NCBI RefSeq assembly: GCF_036226365.1
Contig: NZ_CP108462.1
Span: 3,886,501-3,950,500, forward strand
DNA from: Streptomyces sp. NBC_01262
Lineage (GTDB): Bacteria > Actinomycetota > Actinomycetes > Streptomycetales > Streptomycetaceae
Reading direction: 5' to 3'
Length of the DNA: 64,000 nucleotides
The translations under genes and the position numbers were made by a program. The notes below the pieces were generated by a model, which was not told the origin of the DNA, ran no database searches, and worked only from the letters and a program-made list of their open reading frames with translations. The number at the start of each line of letters is the position of its first letter. Positions within the stretch are counted from its first letter, which is position 1. Shown one piece after another: positions 51,192 to 59,188 of the stretch.

Positions 51192-51842
51192 ATGAAGCTC
51201 ACCGTCTTCGGTGCGACCGGACGCACCGGCATGGAAGTCGTCCGCCAGGCGCTCGGCGCCGGGCACGAGGTGACGGCCGTCGTACGCGACCCGGCCCGGC
51301 TGCCGGTGCACGGCGACCGGCTCGAAGTCGTCACGGTCCCCGACGTCACGGACGCGGAGGCGCTGCGGCCGTACGTCGAAGGCCGCGACGCCGTCCTGTC
51401 CGGCCTCGGAGCGACCGGCCGCCACCCGGGCGGCATCGCCGAGGGCAGCGTCCGGGCCATCGTGCGGGCGATGGAGTCCACCGACGGCGCACGGCGCCTC
51501 GTCACGATCAGCGCCGCCCCGGTGGGACCGGTGCCCGAAGGCGAGTCCTTCGTCGGCCGCCGGGTCCTGTTCCCCCTGATCCGCGCCATCCTCAAGGAGG
51601 TCTACGCGGACCTGGCCCGCTCCGAGGACGAGCTGCGGCGCAGCGCCCTCGACTGGACCGCCGTCCGCCCCGGCAACCTGGCCAACCGGCCCTTCACCGG
51701 GCGCTACCGCAAGGCGATCGGAGCCAACGTGCCGGGCGCGGGCACCCTGGGGCGGGCCGATCTGGCCGCGGCGATGCTGGACTGCGTCGGTGACGCGGGG
51801 ACCGTGAAGCAGTTGGTGGGGGTCGGCGTGGCGAAGGCCTGA
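51192..51842 (+). CDS. NAD(P)-binding NmrA/SDR-like protein
   Basis: This 216-residue single-domain Rossmann protein has the nucleotide-binding loop FGATGRTGMEVVRQAL (GxxGxxG type), followed by VTAVVRDPARLPVH and VLSGLGATGRHPGG. It belongs to the atypical SDR/NmrA-like group with a C-terminal block DWTAVRPGNLANRPFTGRY. Probably a quinone or NADPH-sensing oxidoreductase under the divergent TetR gene. Substrate unknown. Confidence 0.85.
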   Translation: MKLTVFGATGRTGMEVVRQALGAGHEVTAVVRDPARLPVHGDRLEVVTVPDVTDAEALRPYVEGRDAVLSGLGATGRHPGGIAEGSVRAIVRAMESTDGARRLVTISAAPVGPVPEGESFVGRRVLFPLIRAILKEVYADLARSEDELRRSALDWTAVRPGNLANRPFTGRYRKAIGANVPGAGTLGRADLAAAMLDCVGDAGTVKQLVGVGVAKA

Positions 51843-51849
51843 GCCAGGC

Positions 51850-52905
51850 CTAGAGGCTGACGCCGACCGTCACGGGTTCGTTGACCAGCGTCACGCCGAA
51901 CGCGGCGTGCACACCGTCCCGGACCTCGCGGGCCAGGGCCAGCAGGTCCTCCGTCTTCGCGCCGCCGCGGTTGGTCAGGGCGAGGGTGTGCTTGGTGGAG
52001 ATCCGGGCCGGGCCGGTCCCGTAGCCCTTCGTGAAGCCCGCCTTGTCGATCAGCCAGGCCGCGGACGTCTTCACCTGCCCGTCGGGCATCGGCCAGCCCG
52101 GCGGCTCCGCCCGCGGGCCCAGACGGTCATGGACCCGCGCCAGGAACGCCGCGTGCGCGGCGGCCGTGAGCACCGGGTTGGTGAAGAAGGACCCCGCCGA
52201 CCAGGTGTCGTGATCCTCCGGGTCCAGCACCATGCCCTTGCCCGCGCGCAGCCTCAGCACGGTCTCGCGGGCCAGCGCCAGCGGGACCCGCCCGCCCTGC
52301 TCCACGCCGAGCGTCCGGGCGACCTCCGCGTAGGCGACGGGCGCCGACAGCCCGCCCGCGTCTTCGAGCCCGAAGCGGACCCGCAGGACGACATAGCGGG
52401 CCGGGTCCGCCTTGAACCGGCTGTGCCGGTACGAGAACCCGCATTCCGCTCCGGCGATGGTGACCGTCTCGCGCTCCCGGCGGTCGTAGGCGACCACCTC
52501 GGCGATGGTCGCCGACACCTCCTGGCCGTACGCCCCCACGTTCTGGATCGGCGTCGCCCCCGCCGAGCCGGGGATCCCCGCGAGGCACTCGACGCCGGCG
52601 AGACCGGCCTCCACGGTCCGGGCGACGGCGTCCGTCCAGACCTCGCCGGCCGCCAGTTCCAGGCGGGTGCCGTCCAGGTGGAAGCCCTTGGTCGCGATCC
52701 GGAGCGCGGTGCCGTCGAAGCCGTCGTCCCCGATGACGAGGTTGCTCCCGCCGCCGATCACCAGCAGCGGGGTGCCCGCCTCGTCGGCCTCGCGTACCGC
52801 GTCGATCACCTCGGCGTCCGTGGCCGCCGTGATCAGGCGCGCGGCGGGTCCGCCCAGGCGGAAGGTGGTCAGGGGGGCCAGCAGGGCGTCGTACGTAACG
52901 GTCAC
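51850..52905 (-). CDS. murB: UDP-N-acetylenolpyruvoylglucosamine reductase
   Basis: This 351-residue FAD enzyme completes UDP-N-acetylmuramate for peptidoglycan. FAD-binding blocks are LVIGGGSNLVIGDDGFDG and LAGIPGSAGATPIQNVGAYG; the catalytic serine is in WSAGSFFTNPVL and the C-terminal glutamate in FGVTLVNEPVTVG. The GTG at 52905 (VTVTYDALLAPLTTFRLGG) starts the conserved domain; the frame continues 26 codons upstream without homology. Its binding site is weak. Confidence 0.95.
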   Translation of the reverse strand: MTVTYDALLAPLTTFRLGGPAARLITAATDAEVIDAVREADEAGTPLLVIGGGSNLVIGDDGFDGTALRIATKGFHLDGTRLELAAGEVWTDAVARTVEAGLAGVECLAGIPGSAGATPIQNVGAYGQEVSATIAEVVAYDRRERETVTIAGAECGFSYRHSRFKADPARYVVLRVRFGLEDAGGLSAPVAYAEVARTLGVEQGGRVPLALARETVLRLRAGKGMVLDPEDHDTWSAGSFFTNPVLTAAAHAAFLARVHDRLGPRAEPPGWPMPDGQVKTSAAWLIDKAGFTKGYGTGPARISTKHTLALTNRGGAKTEDLLALAREVRDGVHAAFGVTLVNEPVTVGVSL

Positions 52906-52989
52906 GCGGTTCAGCTTACGCAGGCCGCGGAAAGGTCCAGGACCTCCACCCGGGAGGTCCTGGACCGGTACCGACACCCGCACGCCGGG

Positions 52990-54432
52990 CTAGTGCGCCG
53001 CGACCAGCTCCTTGTCGTCGGCAGGGGCGCCCTTCGCCGCTGCCTGCCCCGTGCGCTGTCCACGGGGCGCCGTCAGGGCGGCCACCGCGCCGAGGGCGAC
53101 CGCGCCCGCCCCGACCCACAGGGCGGGGGTGATGCCGTCGACGAACCGGGCGGCGGTCTCGTAGCCGCCCTGGGCGGAGAAGACGGAGGCGAGGATGGCG
53201 ATGCCGAGGGCGCCGCCGACCTCACGCAGGGCGTTGTTCGCGCCGGAGGCGATGCCCTGCTCCTCGGGACGGACGCTGGACATCACGAGGTTTGCGCTGG
53301 GGGCGAAGTAGAGGGACATCCCGATGCCGCTGATGACGAGGGCGGGGATCTGGGCGGCGTAGGAGACGTCGGGGGCCAGGACGAGGGCGAAGAGTGCGAG
53401 GCCGACGGCCTGGAGGGCGAGGCCGGTGGCGACGATGCGGCGGCCGCCGATGCGGTCGGAGAGCGCTCCGGCGACGGGGGCCAGCAGCATGGGCATGCCG
53501 GTCCAGGGCAGCATGCGCACGCCTGCCTCCATCGGGGAGTAGCCGCCGACGCCCTGCATGAACTGGCTGAGCAGGAAGATCGAGCCGAACATGCCGAGGA
53601 ACATCAGCAGGCTGGCGGCGTTGATGGCGGTGAAGGCGCGGCTGCGGAAGAGGCGCATGGGGAGCATCGGGTTCGCGCTGCGCATGCCGTGCCGGACGAA
53701 GGCCGCGAGGAGCAGGGGGCCGGCGATGAGGCCGGTGAGGACGAGCCCGCTGGTCCAGCCGTCGGCGTTGCCGCGGATGAGGGCGTAGACGATGCCGAAC
53801 AGGCCGCCGCTGGCGAGGAGGGTGCCGGGGATGTCCAGGCGGGGGTTGGTGCCGCGGCTCTCGTCGAGGCGGAGGCGGGCGAGGGGGATGAGGAGCAGGC
53901 CGAGGGGGACGTTGAGCCAGAAGATCCAGTGCCAGGAGACGTGCTCGGTGAGCGCCCCGCCGATGAGCGGGCCGGTGGCGACGGCGAGGCCGTTGGCGGC
54001 GCCCCAGATGCCGAAGGCCATGCCGCGTCGTGCCGCGGGGACGGCGGCCGACAGGAGGGTGAGGGTCAGCGGCATGAGGATCGCGGCGCCGACGCCCTGG
54101 ACCGCGCGGGCGGCGATGAGCTCGTTCATACCGGGCGCCATGGCGGCCGCGGCGGAGGCGGCGGTGAAGATGCCGATGCCGGTGACGAAGAGCCGGCGGC
54201 GGCCGAAGCGGTCGCCCAGGGCCGCGCCGAACATCAGGAGGACGGCGAAGGTGAGGGTGTAGGCGCTCACGGTCCATTCGAGGTCGGCGAGGCCGCCGCC
54301 GAGGTCCTTGCGGATGGAGGGAAGGGCGGTGGTGACGACGAGATTGTCGAGTGCGGCCATGAAGCCGGCGACGCTGGTGATGATCAGCGCCCAGACGACG
54401 GTGCCGCGCCGGGTAGTGGGTTGCTCCTGCAT
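52990..54432 (-). CDS. MFS drug-export-type transporter (14-TM, EmrB/QacA family)
   Basis: This 480-residue protein has about 14 membrane segments. Family motifs: D1-like FMAALDNLVVTTALPSI, motif A GDRFGRRRLFVTG, and motif C GPLIGGALTEHVSWHWIFWL. Such proton-driven exporters remove drugs or secondary metabolites. The upstream region (54470-54485) carries the same palindrome found in the promoter of the TetR gene 113 bases away, so expression is probably induced by the regulator's ligand. Confidence 0.9.
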   Translation of the reverse strand: MQEQPTTRRGTVVWALIITSVAGFMAALDNLVVTTALPSIRKDLGGGLADLEWTVSAYTLTFAVLLMFGAALGDRFGRRRLFVTGIGIFTAASAAAAMAPGMNELIAARAVQGVGAAILMPLTLTLLSAAVPAARRGMAFGIWGAANGLAVATGPLIGGALTEHVSWHWIFWLNVPLGLLLIPLARLRLDESRGTNPRLDIPGTLLASGGLFGIVYALIRGNADGWTSGLVLTGLIAGPLLLAAFVRHGMRSANPMLPMRLFRSRAFTAINAASLLMFLGMFGSIFLLSQFMQGVGGYSPMEAGVRMLPWTGMPMLLAPVAGALSDRIGGRRIVATGLALQAVGLALFALVLAPDVSYAAQIPALVISGIGMSLYFAPSANLVMSSVRPEEQGIASGANNALREVGGALGIAILASVFSAQGGYETAARFVDGITPALWVGAGAVALGAVAALTAPRGQRTGQAAAKGAPADDKELVAAH

Positions 54433-54469
54433 GATTCCCCCTGCTGCGAGATGATGAGCCAGATAGTTA

Positions 54470-54485
54470 GTTATTGATCAATTAC
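54470..54485. promoter_or_regulatory. TetR operator upstream of the MFS gene
   Basis: GTTATTGATCAATTAC is a near-perfect 16-base palindrome 37 bases before the transporter start. It matches GTTATTGATTGATAAC at 55115-55130 (minus-strand reading) at 13 of 16 positions. Its AT-richness stands out from the surrounding DNA. Confidence 0.7.
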
Positions 54486-54545
54486 TTTGACGGGCCTACG
54501 AAAGCGCCGCTTGCGCGGGTGGGACGGGTAGGACGGGCGGGACGG

Positions 54546-55106
54546 TTATGCGGGGTAGCGGTCCGCGTACTGCTCCTGGATGCCGGCCCAGCAGCGCTCA
54601 CCCTCGCCGATGCCGAGCGCGACCAGGACGTTGACGAGCATGCCGGTGCCGAAGAACTCGGCCGCCTGGCGCTCCTCGGCACCCGTACGGGCGACGACGA
54701 AGGACCACAGTTCCATCCAGCCCTTCCGGCAGAACTCGCGGACCTCCTCGTCGTCGACCGAGGCGACGTACATCTGAAGCTGCATGCGCAGGACGTCGTT
54801 CCCCGCGATCACCTCGCCGTACGACAGGCACATCGCACGGAAGGCCTCGGCACCCTCCAGCCCCTCGGACACCCGCTCGAAGTGCTCCTGGATGCCCTGG
54901 AAGCAACGTTCGGCGGCGGCGAGGAAGAGGGCCTTCTTGTTGGGGAAGAGCCGGAAGAGGTACGGCTGCGAGACGCCCATGCGCTTGGCGATCACACCGG
55001 TGGAGGTGCCGTCGTAGCCGGTCGCGCCGAACTCGGTCACCGCCGCACGGATCGCCGCCTCGCGGCGCTCCTCGGCGCTCATCCGGATCCCGCTGCTTGC
55101 TGCCAT
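54546..55106 (-). CDS. TetR family transcriptional regulator of the MFS gene
   Basis: In this 186-residue protein the HTH is AIRAAVTEFGATGYDGTSTG, VIAKRMGVSQPYLFRLFPNK, close to the TetR consensus; the C-terminal domain (MQLQMYVASVDDEEVREFCR, GTGMLVNVLVALG) resembles TetR_C of multidrug regulators. Its promoter, operator and apparent leaderless start are all visible (55113-55142). The transporter gene is 113 bases downstream in the same direction. Confidence 0.92.
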   Translation of the reverse strand: MAASSGIRMSAEERREAAIRAAVTEFGATGYDGTSTGVIAKRMGVSQPYLFRLFPNKKALFLAAAERCFQGIQEHFERVSEGLEGAEAFRAMCLSYGEVIAGNDVLRMQLQMYVASVDDEEVREFCRKGWMELWSFVVARTGAEERQAAEFFGTGMLVNVLVALGIGEGERCWAGIQEQYADRYPA

Positions 55107-55112
55107 GCAAGT

Positions 55113-55142
55113 AAGTTATCAATCAATAACAAGCGTCGTCAA
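55113..55142 (-). promoter_or_regulatory. TetR gene promoter with embedded operator
   Basis: On the minus strand TTGACG (55137-55142), 18-base spacer and TAACTT (55113-55118), only 6 bases before the ATG, so the transcript is probably leaderless. The palindrome GTTATTGATTGATAAC (55115-55130) occupies the spacer and -10, the layout for simple autorepression. Confidence 0.75.
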
Positions 55143-55186
55143 GAGGGGAGGGCGGCGGATTCTTCCCGCCGCCCTCCCCTCCTTGT

Positions 55187-55621
55187 TCACGCGAGCCGGA
55201 CCACCGCTCGCGACATGCCCAGCACCTTCTGGCCGGCGGCCATCGCGGTCAGGTCCACCCGGACCGTCCGCTCGGCGTCGTCCAGCTTCGCGCCGACCTT
55301 GGCCGTGACCTCGATCACCGCGCCGGTCTCGTCGTTCGGGACGACGACCGGCTTGGTGAAGCGCACCCCGTACTCGGCGACCGCGCCCGGGTCGCCGGTC
55401 CAGTCGGTGACGACACGGATCGCGGAGGCCATGGTGAACATGCCGTGGGCGATGACGTCCGGCAGGCCGACGGACGTGGCGAACTTCTCGTTCCAGTGGA
55501 TGGGGTTGAAGTCGCCGGAGGCGCCCGCGTACTGCACGAGTGCGGCGCGGCTCACGGGGAACGACTGGCCGGGGAGCTCGGTGCCGACCTCGACATCGTC
55601 GTAGGAGATCTTCGCGGTCAT
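55187..55621 (-). CDS. MaoC-like (R)-hydroxyacyl dehydratase subunit, HadB-like
   Basis: This 144-residue single hot-dog domain has the hydratase motif ASGDFNPIHWNEKFATSVGL with catalytic Asp/His, and GLPDVIAHGMFTMA. In mycobacteria HadB carries this catalytic motif and pairs with HadA. Here it lies 2 bases after the HadA-like gene, in the rpmG-hadA-hadB order known from mycobacteria and streptomycetes. It should act in fatty-acid elongation on 3-hydroxyacyl-ACP. C-terminal end RAVVRLA. Confidence 0.88.
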   Translation of the reverse strand: MTAKISYDDVEVGTELPGQSFPVSRAALVQYAGASGDFNPIHWNEKFATSVGLPDVIAHGMFTMASAIRVVTDWTGDPGAVAEYGVRFTKPVVVPNDETGAVIEVTAKVGAKLDDAERTVRVDLTAMAAGQKVLGMSRAVVRLA

Positions 55622-55623
55622 GA

Positions 55624-56088
55624 TCAGCTCTCCTCCGAGGCCGGTTCCGGGGCGCGGGACACGAGCTTCATGAGTGCGGTGACGACATGTTCGCCGCTCT
55701 CGTCGTGCACATCGCCGCGCACGTCGATGATGTCGTTGCCGGCAAGGGACTTGACGGCGTCGATGGCCACGGTCACGGACAGCCGGTCGCCGGCCCGGAC
55801 CGGGCGGGTGTAGCTGAACTTCTGGTCGCCGTGGACGACGCGGCTGTAGTCCAGCCCCAGTTCCGGGTCGAGGACGACCTGGCCCGCCGCCTTGTACGTG
55901 ATCACGAAGGGGAAGGTCGGCGGCGCGATCACATCGGGATGACCGACTGCCTTGGCCGCCTCCGGGTCCGTGTAGACCGGATTGGGGTCACCGACCGCCT
56001 CGGCGAACTCGCGGATCTTCTCCCGCCCGACCTCGTAGGGAGCGGTGGGCGGATACGTCCGCCCGACGAAGGACTGGTCCAGCGCCAT
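55624..56088 (-). CDS. FAS1-like dehydratase domain protein, HadA-like
   Basis: This 154-residue protein begins MALDQSFVGRTYPPTAPYEV and has the HadA pattern REKIREFAEAVGDPNPVYTD, VIAPPTFPFVITYKA and DYSRVVHGDQKFSYTRPVRA. It lacks the catalytic motif of the downstream partner, as HadA does, and would be the structural and substrate-channel half. GGAGG lies 7 bases before the ATG at 56088; an in-frame ATG at 56118 is poorer. It follows rpmG. Confidence 0.88.
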   Translation of the reverse strand: MALDQSFVGRTYPPTAPYEVGREKIREFAEAVGDPNPVYTDPEAAKAVGHPDVIAPPTFPFVITYKAAGQVVLDPELGLDYSRVVHGDQKFSYTRPVRAGDRLSVTVAIDAVKSLAGNDIIDVRGDVHDESGEHVVTALMKLVSRAPEPASEES

Positions 56089-56129
56089 CGGCGCACCTCC
56101 TGGAAAACGTACGGGCAACGAGTAACGCC

Positions 56130-56163
56130 ACGAGGCCGCCCCCGGTTGCGGGGACGGCCTCGT
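56130..56163 (-). terminator. Terminator after rpmG
   Basis: ACGAGGCCG and CGGCCTCGT pair, then after one mismatch CCCC pairs with GGGG around GGTTGC. It starts 17 bases after the rpmG stop and separates rpmG from hadAB. Confidence 0.7.
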
Positions 56164-56180
56164 GTGCGTAAAGCCTGAGA

Positions 56181-56345
56181 TCAGCGAGTCTCGCGGTGCG
56201 CGGTGTGCGAGTTGCAGCGAGGGCAGTGCTTCTTCAGCTCAAGACGGTCCGGGTCGTTGCGCCGGTTCTTCTTGGTGATGTAGTTCCGCTCCTTGCACTC
56301 CACGCAGGCCAGCGTGATCTTCGGGCGGACGTCGGTGGCGGCCAC
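56181..56345 (-). CDS. rpmG: Large-subunit ribosomal protein L33 (bL33), zinc-binding form
   Basis: This 54-residue protein starts with GTG (AATDVRPKITLACVECK follows) after AAGGAG. The pairs CVEC and CPRC hold zinc, so this is the C+ form; a zinc-free paralogue is expected elsewhere. The position after tRNA-Thr and tRNA-Met is conserved in actinobacteria. Confidence 0.97.
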   Translation of the reverse strand: MAATDVRPKITLACVECKERNYITKKNRRNDPDRLELKKHCPRCNSHTAHRETR

Positions 56346-56443
56346 GTGAGTGCTCCTTGACGAACGGGTAGAAAAGACTATGAAAAGAGAACAAAGCAAG
56401 AGTAGCCGATTGAAGGACCGATCCCACAATCGGCTACACGGTG

Positions 56444-56516
56444 TAGCGGCGACCGGACTTGAACCGGTGACACAGCGATTATGAGCCGCTTGCTCTACCG
56501 ACTGAGCTACGCCGCT
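56444..56516 (-). tRNA. tRNA-Met (anticodon CAT)
   Basis: In this 73-base cloverleaf acceptor AGCGGCG pairs with CGCCGCT, the D arm is AGCTCAGTCGGTAGAGC, the anticodon arm AGCGG-CTCATAA-TCGCT with CAT, and the T arm ACCGGTTCAAGTCCGGT. The acceptor starts with an A-U pair that is stable, as in elongator rather than initiator tRNA. CCA is not encoded. Confidence 0.93.
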
Positions 56517-56562
56517 GCGATGATGAGGCAACCCGCCCGGAGGCGGGTCATCTGATCATCAG

Positions 56563-56635
56563 AGCCCCCATGCGGAATCGAACCGCAGACCTTCTCCTTA
56601 CCATGGAGACGCTCTACCGACTGAGCTATAGGGGC
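56563..56635 (-). tRNA. tRNA-Thr (anticodon GGT)
   Basis: In this 73-base cloverleaf the acceptor GCCCCTA pairs with TGGGGGC, the D arm is AGCTCAGTCGGTAGAGC, the anticodon arm TCTCC-ATGGTAA-GGAGA with GGT, and the T arm TGCGGTTCGATTCCGCA. CCA is not encoded. A small hairpin (ACCCGCC/GGCGGGT) lies between it and tRNA-Met. Confidence 0.93.
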
Positions 56636-56864
56636 GAACGGGAAAGACATTACACGCTCCGCCGCCGAAGGTGAAATCCGTATCTCGGGGGCAGACCGGG
56701 CGCGCAGCACCCCTGTGAGGCAGGCCACTTGAGCGACGCGGAGCAACCGCTGAACCAGCACGGAGCGACCGCGCCGGTACGACTATTCGCCTCTTCCCGG
56801 ACGGACCGGGCACCGCGCCCTAGGCTCGGAACGCGTGATCTTGCCTCCGGCCTCAGGGAGCGTG

Positions 56865-58076
56865 ATGACTGACACCGCTACCGACACTCCGCTCCTGCTG
56901 TGCGGCGCCCGCCTCGCCGACGGCCGCACCGTCGACGTGCGGATCGGCGGCACCCGGATCGAGGCCGTCGGCACGGCCGGGAGCCTCACCGACGGCACCC
57001 GGATCGACCTCGGCGGCTACCTGCTGCTGCCCGCCCCGGCCGAGCCGCACGCCCACCTGGACAGCGCCCTGACGGCCGGCTGCGGCGGGCCTCCCTCGTA
57101 CGAGCCGGAGGACGTCCAGCGCCGGGTCACCGAGGCGGTACTGCTGCAGCTCGGGCACGGGACGACCGCGATCCGGACCCACGTCCGGATCGGCGACGTC
57201 GCCGGGCTGCGCGCACTGGAGGCCGTGCTCCAGGCTCGCCGGGCGCTGCGCGGGCTGGCCGAGCTGCACACCGTCGCCGTGCCCCGGCTGCTGACCGGCA
57301 TCGCCGGGGCGGACGGGCTCGCGGTGCTGCGCGACGCGCTGAAGATGGGCGCCGGGGTCGTCGGCGGCTGCCCGGACCTCGATCCGGACCCGGGTGGCTA
57401 TGTCGAGATCCTGCTCGGCGTGGCCGACGAGTTCGGCCTCCCGGTCGACCTGCACACGGACGGCTCCGACCCGGCCCGCCTCGCCCGTCTGGCCGCCATG
57501 GCGGGCGGTCTGCGCCCCGGCGTCTCCATCGGGCCCTGCGGCGGCCTGGGCCGGCTGCCGTACGAGGCCGTGGGGCGCGCCGCCGGGCAGCTCGCCGCGG
57601 CCGGGGTGTCGGTGGTCGCCCTCCCCCAGGGCGGCTGCGGGGCCCTGGAGTCCCGCGGCCCGGGCCACGCCCCGGTAGCCCCGGTACGGGCGCTGCGCGC
57701 CGCCGGCGTACGGGTCGCCGCGGGCAGCGGCGCCCTGCGCGACCTGGCCAACCCCGTCGGGCGCGGCGACCCGCTGGAGGCGGCCTTCCTGCTGGCCTCC
57801 TACGGCGAGTGCGGCGCCGCCGAGGCCTACGACGCGGTGAGCGGGCAGGCCCGGGCGGTCCTCGGGCTGCCCGAGGTGCGGATCGAGGCGGGCTTCCCGG
57901 CCGAGCTGCTCGCGGTGCGGGCCGAGCGGATCGAGGCCGCGCTCTCGCTCGCGTACAGCCGCATCGTGATCCACCGGGGGCGGGTGGTGTCCCGGACGAG
58001 CGCCGTACGGGAGTTCACCGACACGCTGGCGCTCGACCTGCCCCGGCAGGCGCGGAGCCGCAAAGACCCGGCGTAA
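56865..58076 (+). CDS. Amidohydrolase-fold protein of the cytosine deaminase group, catalytic residues missing
   Basis: This 403-residue protein has the family framework: PAPAEPHAHLDSAL with the first metal histidines (His62, His64), GTTAIRTHVRIGD, VDLHTDGSDP with a metal histidine (His197), and a C-terminal strand region typical of amidohydrolases. However, the catalytic Glu that follows His in cytosine deaminase (HCDE) is Gly200. The next metal His (ASHT) is replaced by SIGPCGG, and the catalytic Asp (GHDD) by AGSGALRD. A normal deaminase reaction is therefore unlikely. It may be a binding protein or a changed enzyme. GGGAG precedes the ATG at 56865; GTG at 56862 is an alternative. Confidence 0.75.
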   Translation: MTDTATDTPLLLCGARLADGRTVDVRIGGTRIEAVGTAGSLTDGTRIDLGGYLLLPAPAEPHAHLDSALTAGCGGPPSYEPEDVQRRVTEAVLLQLGHGTTAIRTHVRIGDVAGLRALEAVLQARRALRGLAELHTVAVPRLLTGIAGADGLAVLRDALKMGAGVVGGCPDLDPDPGGYVEILLGVADEFGLPVDLHTDGSDPARLARLAAMAGGLRPGVSIGPCGGLGRLPYEAVGRAAGQLAAAGVSVVALPQGGCGALESRGPGHAPVAPVRALRAAGVRVAAGSGALRDLANPVGRGDPLEAAFLLASYGECGAAEAYDAVSGQARAVLGLPEVRIEAGFPAELLAVRAERIEAALSLAYSRIVIHRGRVVSRTSAVREFTDTLALDLPRQARSRKDPA

Positions 58077-58093
58077 GGCGTAGCGTCGAAGGC

Positions 58094-58756
58094 ATGCGCA
58101 TTGTGATCGCTGGTGGACACGGACAGATCGCGCTCCGGCTGGAGCGCCTGCTCGCCGGGCGCGGCGACGAGGCTGCGGGCATCATCCGCGACCCCGCCCA
58201 GGCCGACGACCTGCGCGCGGTCGGCGCCGAGCCGCTCGTCCACGACCTGGAGCACGCTTCCGTCGAGGAAATCGCCGGCATCCTGGACGGTGCCGACGCC
58301 GCCGTATTCGCCGCCGGCGCCGGTCCCGGCAGCGGCGTCGGCCGCAAGCAGTCCGTCGACCACGCCGCAGCCGTCCTCTTCGCCGACGCCGCCGAACGGG
58401 CCGGCGTACGGCGCCACCTCATCGTCTCCGCGATGGGCGCCTCCCCCGAGCCCCGCGCCGGCACCGAACCGGTCTTCGCCGCCTACCTGCGCGCCAAGGC
58501 CGCCGCCGACGACGACCTGCGCCGCCGCCCCGGGCTCGACTGGACCATCCTGCGGCCCGGCCTCCTCACCGACGACCCCGGCACCGGGCGCGTCCACCTC
58601 GCCGCCTCCACCGGACCCGGCGCCGTGACCCGGGACGACGTGGCGGCAGTGCTCGCCGAGCTGATCGACACGCCGTCCACGGCGGGGCTCATCCTGGAGC
58701 TGATCGAGGGTCACACGCCCGTCGCCGTCGCGGTGAAGGACGTCGCCGGCAACTGA
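58094..58756 (+). CDS. NAD(P)-binding Rossmann protein (atypical SDR)
   Basis: This 220-residue protein has MRIVIAGGHGQIALRLERLL (GGHGxIA loop), a VGRKQSVDHAAAVLFADAAE helix and the block LDWTILRPGLLTDDPGTG, as in other actinobacterial NAD(P)H-binding SDRs of unknown substrate. TAGCGT lies 7 bases upstream of the ATG and the only Shine-Dalgarno-like sequence is too close, so it may be leaderless. It is the last chromosomal gene before the tRNA-Tyr attachment site. Confidence 0.85.
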   Translation: MRIVIAGGHGQIALRLERLLAGRGDEAAGIIRDPAQADDLRAVGAEPLVHDLEHASVEEIAGILDGADAAVFAAGAGPGSGVGRKQSVDHAAAVLFADAAERAGVRRHLIVSAMGASPEPRAGTEPVFAAYLRAKAAADDDLRRRPGLDWTILRPGLLTDDPGTGRVHLAASTGPGAVTRDDVAAVLAELIDTPSTAGLILELIEGHTPVAVAVKDVAGN

Positions 58757-58787
58757 GCCGGGACTGGGCAGCGCCCCCGGAAACCAC

Positions 58788-58824
58788 TGAGGCCCCTGAC
58801 CAGAACTACTGGTCAGGGGCCTCA
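58788..58824. terminator. Terminator shared by the SDR gene and the former tRNA-Tyr gene
   Basis: A perfect 16-bp stem (TGAGGCCCCTGACCAG at 58788-58803 with 58809-58824) encloses AACTA. On the minus strand it follows the tRNA-Tyr 3' end within 6 bases, so it is probably the original tRNA terminator left behind by integration. Confidence 0.8.
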
Positions 58825-58829
58825 TCCTG

Positions 58830-58882
58830 TGGCGGCGCCAGGGTTCGAACCTGGGTAGGCTGAGCCGGCAGATTTACAGTCC
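58830..58882 (-). other. tRNA-Tyr 3' fragment, probable attachment site (distal junction)
   Basis: On the minus strand the bases GGACTGTAAATC..GCCGGCTCAGCCTACCC..GGTTCGAACC..GGCGCCGCC-A give the anticodon loop (GTA), variable arm, T arm and acceptor 3' strand of tRNA-Tyr, about 53 bases. The matching 5' half, which should start GGCGGCG or similar, is not present further right; the bases there do not pair with the acceptor or anticodon stems. This is what remains at the distal side when an element integrates into a tRNA 3' end. tRNA-Tyr is the site used by the streptomycete element SLP1. Confidence 0.75.
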
Positions 58883-59188
58883 CCCCTAGATGACGCTCGC
58901 CCTTGGCACCTGACCTGCGGTGCAACTACCTGGTGGCTGAGCACGGGGGCGCCTCGTCCGCACCTCGTCCACAGCCCGCCTCGACGGCCCCGAGCAGTCG
59001 CTGCTCATATGTTCGAGCGATGAACCTCTGACTCCCCCCAATAATGCTGATTATCGCCTATATGTACCGCCCGCGAGGGGGCACTCTGGCACGATTTTAC
59101 TGAGACTGGCTGTGGTGCTCCCATCTGGGAGTAAAATCCTCACAGTCAGAGGCCGTCATTCGGCGACCGTAAGTTCGCGAGGTAAATT
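58883..59188. other. Non-coding region at the left edge of the element
   Basis: About 300 bases without a coding frame. It contains ATAAT/ATTAT around GCTG near 59041-59054 and a 9-bp inverted repeat GATTTTACT (59093-59101) / AGTAAAATC (59130-59138). CTGTG inside that loop can also pair with CACAG at 59141-59145. It leads directly into the kinase gene and is probably its promoter and leader. Confidence 0.5.
59093..59138 (+). promoter_or_regulatory. Inverted repeat upstream of the kinase gene
   Basis: GATTTTACT and AGTAAAATC are perfect complements 28 bases apart; an alternative pairing of CTGTG (59109-59113) with CACAG (59141-59145) excludes full formation of the first stem. It ends 50 bases before the ATG. 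It could be an operator or an RNA switch. Confidence 0.4.

Noticed and set aside
51907..54477. An 856-codon plus-strand frame opposite murB and the transporter
   Set aside because: Both minus-strand genes have clear motifs; the frame is Gly/Asp/Glu-rich antisense.
54518..54548. Three near-copies of a 10-base GGGACGGG unit
   Set aside because: Short, imperfect and located after a stop codon; no sign of function.
58830..58900. A functional tRNA-Tyr gene
   Set aside because: The 5' half does not pair with the acceptor or anticodon 3' strands, so only a 3' fragment is present.
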